NCBI RefSeq assembly: GCF_016545825.1 | Contig: NC_052615.1 | Coordinates: 24,234,520 to 24,298,519, forward strand | DNA: 64,000 nt | Direction: 5' to 3' | Origin: Eucalyptus grandis | Taxonomy: Eukaryota > Streptophyta > Magnoliopsida > Myrtales > Myrtaceae | Shown: piece after piece, positions 51,978 to 64,000 of the stretch | Layout of the letters: the number at the start of each line of letters is the position of its first letter | How positions within the stretch are numbered: the stretch's first letter is position 1 | The notes under the pieces: model-generated | What the model was told of the DNA's origin: nothing | Seen by the model: the letters and a program-made list of their open reading frames with translations, nothing else | The model's database searches: none | Translations under genes and position numbers: made by a program

Positions 51978-52240
51978 CTGCTTTGCGTCATCCTGACGGT
52001 TAAAGTTGTAGACAACCCTCTTGTGAAGCTCACGAAAGGAACGCGCAAAGTAATTCCCATCTCAGGTTCAAGTATTCTATAGCCCAGACCCATTGTGCGT
52101 AAGGCCTAGCTCGGAATCTAATTCTAGTATAGAGTTCCACTACAAGGGTGCACCATTGCTCGAGAATTTTCAAATCTGTCCTTCGGGATTTCACTGCATC
52201 GGAGCGATTCAATCTTCCAAAGGTAGAAGTCTAATTAGCG

Positions 52241-52426
52241 ATGGCTTTGGCGACAACAATTTGGCCGACGACCGTCTTGAACTGTACGCTCTTTGGTGGC
52301 AAATCGTCATCAGAGTATCACGGTAGCCATGGAGTGATGGTCGGATGGGATGGGCATTCGATTAAAGGCTATTCACCTACAGATAAATCTAGGTCAATTT
52401 ATCGAGGGAAACAAAGTGGCACCTAG
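52241..52426 (+). other. Unassigned 61-codon ORF divergent from the kinase promoter
   Basis: Opens MALATTIWPTTVLNCTLFGG and is rich in Ser/Gly. The start resembles a plastid transit peptide in composition, but I recognise no family and see no following exon. It begins about 260 bp from the kinase TATA box on the opposite strand, so it could be a short divergent transcript or chance. Confidence 0.2.
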
Positions 52427-52858
52427 AGGAGATAAAGGTAACGGTTAACCATCTTGTGTATTTGCTACAGCAATGCGAAATAACCAACTAGCCTGGATGT
52501 GAAATCAATTAACTAGCGATAGACAAGACAGATTCATTTGGACAAATTGTTATTATTGGGATGTGTAGCGAGTTACCTCATCTTGGGAAGGTAAAAAGAA
52601 TTGTTATCACCGCCATTGATTTCATGCTCTCATCCTAGCTCAAACCCATCTTTATATAAGGTGTAGCTTAGGGGCACGTATGTTTCTACTTAAAAGACAA
52701 GTGAAAGCTGCCCTTTTTTTTTTCCTTACCTATTTTTGAAATATTTATGTACTTTGAAAGCTTCAAGTAGTTTAGTTTTAAAACTCAAAATGCATGTTCA
52801 CAAGAGGAGTTTGTATTACGTGAAAAGTAAAAATGACTCCATATATTCTAGGATAAAG

Positions 52859-53060
52859 TGTTAGACACCTAAATTTAGGACAATTTTAATTGCATGAAAG
52901 TCAGAAATCGAGCCCACTAATTCTATTAAAATTTAACCCTTAAATAAAGATGTGCATACTGCATAATCTTGTGATCTCTTTATTACATTCTTCCGCATAT
53001 AGAAATTATAGACAACTTTGTTTAAGAATAGCATATATGCATCAAACATATAAATAACGT
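52859..53060. mobile_element. Terminal fragment of LTR-like family R1, copy D (inverted)
   Basis: TGTTAGACACCTAAATTTAG at 52859 matches the reverse complement of the end of copy B (TGTTGACACCTAAAATTTGG). Similarity fades within about 200 bp. Orientation is opposite to copies A-C. Confidence 0.5.
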
Positions 53061-53212
53061 CTATGCACGCAGTACACGGACCACTCTAAGCAAGGGAAGA
53101 ATGAAGACATTCATGGAAGTGGGGGAGGAACAACCGAGATTAGTAGAGAAAATGACATGTTCGGTCAATGCATTTGTAGAAAGAATGAGAGAGATGAGAT
53201 TGGAGATTAGAA

Positions 53213-53214
<2 letters not shown>

Positions 53215-53263
<49 letters not shown>
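53215..53263. repeat. (GA)n microsatellite
   Basis: About 48 bp of perfect AG repeat. Confidence 0.98.
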
Positions 53264-53266
<3 letters not shown>

Positions 53267-53460
53267 ATTAGCATTCACCATCCTTTTGGGAATTCTTAGA
53301 CAAACCGCACGAAAGGGGCCTCTGTTTCATTTCTTTCCAGAAATGGGGAATCTTCATTAAAGAAAATCAGGGAAATCCAGATCAGCTCCACCAAGGCCTC
53401 ATTTGACCTGGTGGCATCATTAAAAGGGGAATGCGCATGAGCAGCACACGTTCTAGGACT

Positions 53461-53648
53461 GGGATTTTCTTAAACTTCGCTTCTATTGCAAAAACTTTAA
53501 TATTTTTGAAAAATATTTTCAAAAAAAATATTCTTTAAAGAAAAGCAATATTTTTCAGTATTTAACTAAAAATCTAAAAGTAATTTATAAATTAATTTCC
53601 GTCTTTTGGAAGAAAAAAATATTGAATTTATTAGAGCCGGGATTTTCT
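53461..53648. repeat. AT-rich 168-bp segment between 10-bp direct repeats
   Basis: GGGATTTTCT at 53461-53470 and 53639-53648 bracket a very AT-rich segment unlike its flanks. It could be a small inserted element (a 9-10-bp target duplication would fit a Mutator-like MITE), but I see no terminal inverted repeats. Confidence 0.35.
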
Positions 53649-54410
53649 CATGCCCAACATGGGAAACTTGAACGCCGGTGCCTAGGACTATCCAAACCTT
53701 TCCGAAGGTAAACAATCAGGGGAAAAACATGCAGATCGAATGCACGAAAGGTGTGCAGGATTGTGCATGAAATAATGACTAACTAATATGCAATCTATAC
53801 TAATTTTTTTATATTTTTCTATGTTAAAAGAATTTGACTTATATGCACTAATTACCGAAGGACTTGCAAGAATGATATGGCTATATGACACGAATGGTAA
53901 CTTCTATACGTCATGTGATTGATTTCAAGTACTACTCATGCGCGACAATAATCAACGTTAATACTAATTAATCTACTAAATGCCATGAGACATGAATTTT
54001 AATCCATCAATTTTTTTGTTCTTTTCTTTATTAATTAACAAAAAGACCCCAAAGACAGACATGCATTCTAAATCCTATATGCAAGATGACACATTTTAAA
54101 TGCATGTATATGCAACCCTAAGTTAATTAACATGAATGACCTTAAGGAAGTCACGAGCCCATTCTATAATGAGGACTATATGAAATACTATTTTTATTTT
54201 ATTTAAAAAAAACAGAGAAATTAAATTCTAGGACTCTAATATGACCTAATCAACTTACCATGAATATAGAACTATATACAATGCTGATGATGCTAATATT
54301 TTCTAAGTGATGCGCATCACATGATATGAGATTAAACTAGCCTCAGGTCTACATGCAATCTATATGCAACCTTGTGGCATGTTTATTTGGTTTCTATTAC
54401 AAAATTTATG

Positions 54411-56030
54411 TGTCGCGACCTTCACAAAGGTGAATTACCCAAGACAAAGTTAATGGATTACTAAGTCTGAAGACTTAGCAGGACCCTCCCAAACCTTACC
54501 AATTACAACTTGGTAGTCGCAAATTAACCCATTTAAACATGCAATTTTATTCAATTTACAACCGCCGCTGATCAGTTAAGGTTGATTAGAAACTCAAGTA
54601 TGGGAGAATATTTTACTTTCGTGAACTAGTAATTTAATAGGTTTTGAGACATGATTACGCTATATTAATCGAACACCCTTATGGTACCTTTTATTTTCAA
54701 AAATATTTTGTAAGCAGTCTTGGTTGATTTTGAACTAAATCACTAATATGCAAAGGATGGTCATGCAAGTGCACAATAAATAAAATAACATCCAATAAAC
54801 CCAAATGACGAATTGTAAGAATTATGATTAACCTTAAAACAAAGCAAACTATTAATTCATTATTGTCTACTCTTCTAAAATTCTACAAGATGTTAGTTAG
54901 AAAATGCATGTCCTAAACATGATTTCTAAATGATATGACATTTAGTTCTTTTTTTAAATCAATTATGTGCAGTTTTAATCTAAATTTGATATGCATGATT
55001 TTTACCTAATGCCATGTGACGTGCAATTCGTATGACCTATCTCAAACTATAGTAACAGGTGTGCAATCTAATTTCCATGGCCTTAAATATGCATTTGCTA
55101 CATGACATGGGATGGATGACATAGTAATTCTATATGCACATGCATGTTCTTTTTAAGATTTATTTATTTTTTAATTTTTTATGATTTTTCATTAGAATAA
55201 GAAGTTACCTCAAATTAACTATGTCTCATCTAAAAAAACTCCATGCATGTCTCTAATTTCAAAATTACCAATTTACTACCACTATAAAAATAAAAATAAA
55301 AATCCACTATGAAAAGATCAAATCGCCCTACTATATTATTAAAAATTCTCAAGCCCCCAGCTCTCCTATAAAATTTTTATCCACAAACCCCCGTGTCTTC
55401 TTCGCCACACACCACCGTCCGCCGCCGCCGCCACAACCCCGGTCAGCTGCCGCAGCCATCCCAAACCTCCCCTCAACCTCTGCTCGCAGTGCCTCGCTCA
55501 TTCTTCTATGCAATTTCTCTCTACTGTCGCTCTCTCCCTATCTGCTCCGAAATCTCAGAGACCTCCATGGAGGTCATCATGGGCACCGGTTGCTGACGAC
55601 CTCAGCTTGAGGTCGCGAGCTGCCATTGAGGTCGCACATGGCTCGTGCTGGCCGTGACCTTGATCAAGGTCGCCCGTGACCTCAATATGAGGCCTTCCAT
55701 GGCCTGAGGGAGGTCGTCGGCCTCACGCAGCCATGTTGCTACTGCTACCTCGACCGAGGCTGGCAGAGAGAGAGATATGCAACTACAGAATTCGTGACCT
55801 GGGATGGGATTTTCTTAGAAAAGAAATGACTTTTTAGTAAATAAAAGCGAAAGGATACCTGATGAAAGTGTACGAGAAATGTTCAAGGAGCGCAACTCGG
55901 AGGAAACAAGATTGTTTGAATGAAGAAACTAACAAAAATATTGTATGTTACTTTACTCGTAGGATTAGACAATGTGTGAAATTTAGGGGCTTGGGCCCCT
56001 TTTGTTATAAAAAGAAAAGGGTGTTCCAGT
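54411..56030. mobile_element. LTR-like element, family R1, copy C (truncated)
   Basis: Starts TGTCGCGACCTTCAC, like copy B, and is colinear with copies A and B through ACTAAGTCTGAAGACTTAGC, TTTTATTTTCAAAA, GGTTGATTTT and the ATGACATG-rich part. It has its own GC-rich segment (55390-55790) and a GGGCTTGGGCCC word near 55990, as in copy A near 8290. No TGTCAACA-type end is seen, so the right end is missing. Confidence 0.55.
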
Positions 56031-56149
56031 AAGCTAGATATACAGCTCATGGGCAGCAACGGCTATTAAAATTTTGAAGTCCAAGGATGTTTATTATATA
56101 TGTGAAAAAAAAAAAAAAAAAACTCAAGCTCCTGAGCTTGAAGCACGAC

Positions 56150-57012
56150 TTTCAAATGCAATGATGGCCGCCATCTTCAATTGAAGGCAAAGGTTACTTC
56201 ATTTCCTCAGACCACAACCATTTCAAAGACCCAACTCTGTATGACTTCGATTGATAGATGCAGCTAAAATATAGAGTGCAGAGATCATTTAACGTTTTTC
56301 CCAGTTTTCTGGAACTCTTCACATTAGATGATAGCGTTTTGGATCCACGTGAATCCTTCCCATTAGGCGGCCCTCCTACGCAGAGATTGTTGCGAAATGA
56401 TGAATTGTCATGAAATGTCAGCGAGATAATGCATGCCGACGTACAGAAGAACGTTATGGCAAAGACGCAACTCTATTATGTCCTGAGACATTCTAAAACA
56501 TTAGAGTAAAAATCTCTTAATGTTTTGGGAACAACCGTTTCGAGAGCAGACATTTGCCTGTACTTGAGATACTTTTGCATTAGCATAGAGGTGATGCATG
56601 AATATCTCACACCCATGTTTTAGTGACTGATTGTTGACACTGGTGGTGAGCGAGGGTACGGAGGAAAAGGAGGAAAAAACAACAATCAACCATGTTGGGC
56701 CGAGGGGTGCAGAGGAACTTTATTTGCAGGTTAATAAACCTTTTAAATGCTGTCGGTATAAGAATACAGAGCCATATATCCCATCACATGCTTGTATATA
56801 ATTCCTATTGCTAAAATAGGTGCAAGAATCCTCCAAAATGAAGCAACAATAGGCAGGTACAACAGCATCATCACCTGGCATGGAACAAAGAAAATTCCAG
56901 CGTTATACATCACTGTGTTCCTCACCGTAATTAGATTTCTCAGGAAAAGTGACGCGATATAACAGGCATACAAAGTAAGGTGAGTTTGTCTCTTTTCATA
57001 TGTAAGTTCCAT
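56150..57012 (-). other. Possible unrecognised membrane-protein exons
   Basis: A minus-strand frame (57012-56743) contains a hydrophobic stretch, LYLPIVASFWRILAPILAIG, preceded by a good acceptor (TGCCAG, then GTGATGATG). A second open stretch (about 56480-56205) holds ITFFCTSACIISLTF and then CVGGPPNGKDSRGSK, and stops after WLWSEEMK. Together they might be exons of a small membrane protein or a gene scrap. I cannot assign a family, and neither frame has strong coding bias. Confidence 0.25.
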
Positions 57013-57589
57013 TCAGTGAAGCCTCTTGAAATTAACACATTGAAAGATTTGTAGAGACAGTGGACTAAAGAGTCAAACATGCTACCAGAATAAAAGCTAT
57101 GTTCAGCCATCTCACTTTACCTAATAACTAAGCAAATGGTTTGTCCCAACCAGACATCAAACTCTTTCACCAGCCATTGGCCGAACAAAAAAAGAAGCAC
57201 GAAATATGAAAAAGAAAGAAAGTACCCCTTTCCAAAAGGAACAAAGGAAGAACATGGGAAAGTTCTAGACCATCCATTATATATACTCAATGATAATTAT
57301 TGTAAGAACCTTCCTTTAGCCCCATATATGAAGTGGAAGCAGGATATACTCGAATAGATGTATTCCATAGTTCAATTAGTGGAGTACAGAATCAGGTTCT
57401 GTTTCATATAGAACATATCAGAATCCAAACTTGGAATATCAACATTATTAAGCCAATTTCAAATCATAGTACTAGCATATGCTCAAGAAACCTTTATACT
57501 CAGCTGTACTCTCCCAACCAGCTAATTATCTCAAAACGAGGGGCAGCATAGGAAAAGGAATTTGCATGACCACTGGAACAAAATCTAAA
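57013..57589. other. Spacer before the second duplicated block
   Basis: No recognised gene. A 73-codon frame at 57136-57357 is Lys-rich and unremarkable. Confidence 0.4.
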
Positions 57590-59409
57590 TGCATTTCTTC
57601 AACCTTAAAATTTAACCCATATTGACAAAATTGAAATGGTACTTGTGAAGGTTGAGATAATAGAGTTACCTCAGGATATCCAAAGCTGATCACAGAACAT
57701 AAATGGATGCTCTAGACAGTAGCCTGCAGATATGTGCAAGATAGAATTAGCACCTACCGTTCCCATCCTTTTTACCAGAACAATATATTCAAATAAATTA
57801 AGTAAAAAAGTACATGCAAGAGTTAAAGTAGGTCAACCACTATTAGCCTTTGATCAAAAGAAAGAAAAAAACACTATTTGCCTAATTACCCAAGGAGGAG
57901 GGGGGAGAAAGCAGCTTAGCCTGACGTTGCAACCATGAGATGCCACTTGTGGCAGAATAACCATTATGTTCATTGTATTGGCAATGATTTTAATACAAGG
58001 CCTTTGTGAATTGTCAAAGCAACAGAAACTGGCTGTGCCATCACCTTTCAATTTGACAAGTGGTAAATGGAGAAGTTAATAAATGTGAGCACCCCCTTCC
58101 CACCCCCCAAAAAAAAAAAAAAAAAAAACACTTTATCCCGTCACTTTCTAAATATTAATCTGATTCTTTATACAACAGGTTAATGGTGCTAAAATGCATT
58201 TTTCTGTCAGAGTTATGCTATGATTTCAGCATTTAATTATAGAATGCAGACCTCCAAATTCACCATTCATAGCACTAGGTAACCTCCATGTTCAGCTGCC
58301 CTTGGAAGACAACCTTTACTTGTGGTACTTAAATTACTGCATAGGGCCAGTCTAGGAAAAAAGTACAGCTGTACAAAGGCTCAAGCTATCTCCAGAGCTA
58401 CAAATGATGCAGCCATGGCTTCAGAAATCGAACATCTTAAAATGAGTCAACACACTTTGGGATAAGTTGGCATGTTGACCACCCTTCATAAGCTGTCCTC
58501 ACTTTATCTTCTATAAATGTGAATTCCTATCTAAGGGAGAGTGAACCATTGGTAGAAGCCCTTAAGCACTCCACACACCTCTTTGTAAATCCCAATGCTT
58601 GTGGTTTTTGTTCCTCTCAAGGAAGGATTTCTACCCACAGAGTTTACTCAAACTATCTGATCGAAAAGTCTCTCTCCCTGCTCTCATATTACACAAAAGT
58701 CTTCTAGAAAGCTCGTTATTGGGTTGTGAAGAGTTATTAAGTTTAATCCTTTACTTCTTTCATTCTGCTACAAACCTAAAAAACCTGGAAGCTGCATCTT
58801 CATAAGATGAAAATAGCTTCTATCAAGAATCTAGAATATAACCAATTGGCATCCTCTGCAAAGAATGAAAAACCAGCACTTGATTGATCAACCAAGCAAG
58901 TGTTTCTCGATCTTTTATTCCTACCAAGCACCAAAAAATGCCACATGTTTTACATTGCATCCATTTCAACTAAAAGGGTAATGTACAATATGACAGAAAT
59001 TTTTTTGGAAATTCTCTATCAGTGCATGAATTACTTCTATTCAAAACAATGATGGAGCTGAAAAGCTTTAAAGTCAGAGAGAGAGAGAGACCGGGTGAGG
59101 GACCAGAAACAGGAATTGGGAATAAGGGGCAGAGCAACTGCAATCTTTCTTCTGATCTTAAATGAGGGTATACTAGTTGTAGGACATAAATAGAGCCAAT
59201 TTGGGTGTGGAAATAGAAGCCTTGCATACAAAGTAGTTAAAAGCTACATCATTATGCTAGATGATCTCATTAGATATTGTTTTCAAGTATTGGTTCTCCA
59301 AAAGGGACTACAAGAATGAGTCAGAAGCAAAACCACATTTAATAAACGTATAGCATCACATTGACTTGTGAAGACAATACAGCCCAACTGATAACCTTAA
59401 TTTGTCCCT

Positions 59410-63270
<3,861 letters not shown>

Positions 63271-64000
63271 GAGAGCCAGCTAAAGAATACTGGACCGAAA
63301 GATCTGGATCACCAAGAAGAATAATTGTATTAGGACAGCTAAATTCATGCTATCAATTCTTTGTAAGGCTGCCAAGTAGAGGCCATGTTAAGATCCAAAC
63401 AATGGAGTACGTTTCAGAGAAAAAATACCATAAACTATTGACATATAATTTGGCACAAAAGCAGATCAGTTCGCAAACATGCACCGTATCTGCTGATGGA
63501 TCTTCTTGATCCATACAAGCTTAAAACATGCTTACCCTTCACAAAATCAAGGCGTTCTAACTGTTGTGGAAAAGCTTCAGTATAACCTATTTATTCCATT
63601 TTACCAATTAGATCTGATCCCGAATAAACCCTTAAGACGAAATCCTGCAAATCCAGATCATTGACTCAACTAATGCACGACTTGGAAGATCAAATGGTAC
63701 AACTGAATTCACTGCATGATGGTCGTACTTATGATTCAATAGCTAAGTACTCGCACGAGCAAAAAGATTTACCATATGCACGATATGCCTATGCTTTTAA
63801 AAAAAAAAAAAAAAAAAAAATTGAACTTGAATCTAACAAGTGAACATTTGGACACAATGCTCAACTGGGAAGAAGAAAAATCTCTTCTTTTTCCCCCTCC
63901 TCAGCTCTCCACCAAGAATCCTCTCGGCCCCAGATGCCGAAAAAAAGAGATCAGCACCGGAAGAGACGAACCCGGTGTTGTCTCGGGTCCCAACTAGGGC

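Noticed and set aside
56132..56162. Hairpin TCAAGCTCCTGAGCTTGA after an A-run
   Set aside because: Only 8-bp arms and no gene context; no reason to call it a terminator or structured RNA.

Overview
This is a stretch of plant nuclear chromosome, most likely from a dicot. It has intron-containing genes with GT-AG (and one GC-AG) splice sites, a plant RING-H2 (ATL-type) gene, plant-type LINEs with an RNase H domain, PIF/Harbinger transposons with a Myb/SANT partner ORF, and Ty1-copia and Ty3-gypsy-like LTR material. There are no bacterial operons, no CRISPR array, and no tRNA or rRNA gene that I could recognise. The species cannot be named from sequence alone.

Only three genes look intact. A single-exon RING-H2 E3 ligase gene lies at 14828-15265 (minus). 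Two UMP-CMP kinase genes, each with seven coding exons, lie in tandem on the minus strand at 47285-51297 and 59410-63270. The two kinase genes sit in a direct duplication of roughly 6.5-7.5 kb (about 44.3-52.0 kb and 57.6-64.0 kb, the second cut by the window edge). The duplication covers exons, introns, 5' leader and 3' flank.

Layout: 0.4-5.2 kb, a decayed PIF/Harbinger element (minus). 5.2-9.3 kb, the 3' part of a LINE (minus) split by a 2.9-kb solo-LTR-like repeat. 9.3-14.8 kb, mostly gene-free, with a LINE 3' tail at 13.2-13.8 kb and a promoter-like spot near 11.55 kb. 14.8-15.4 kb, the RING gene. 17.4-19.2 kb, a second member of the LTR-like family, followed by two minisatellites (19.4-19.95 kb). 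22.3-26.9 kb, a LINE (plus) with a compound microsatellite inside its reverse transcriptase. 26.9-40.1 kb, a three-level nest: a LINE (minus) interrupted by a gypsy-type solo LTR with a perfect 5-bp target duplication, itself interrupted by scrambled copia remnants. 41.05-44.15 kb, a second PIF/Harbinger element (plus). 44.3-64.0 kb, the duplicated kinase blocks and the spacer between them, which holds further pieces of the LTR-like family.

UMP-CMP kinase makes UDP and CDP from UMP/CMP and ATP in the cytosol, and the RING protein would act in ubiquitin transfer at a membrane. Nothing suggests they work together. The transposon relics carry many stop codons, often of the kind expected from decay of methylated cytosines (TGG to TGA/TAG, CAA to TAA). 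I did not find a convincing new multi-gene system. The most unusual signals are three ultra-short poly-A retroposon insertions inside the first kinase block, two of them with a recognisable empty site in the other block; the nested transposons; a GC-AG first intron conserved in both kinase copies; and an upstream ORF made by duplication of the RING gene's own start.
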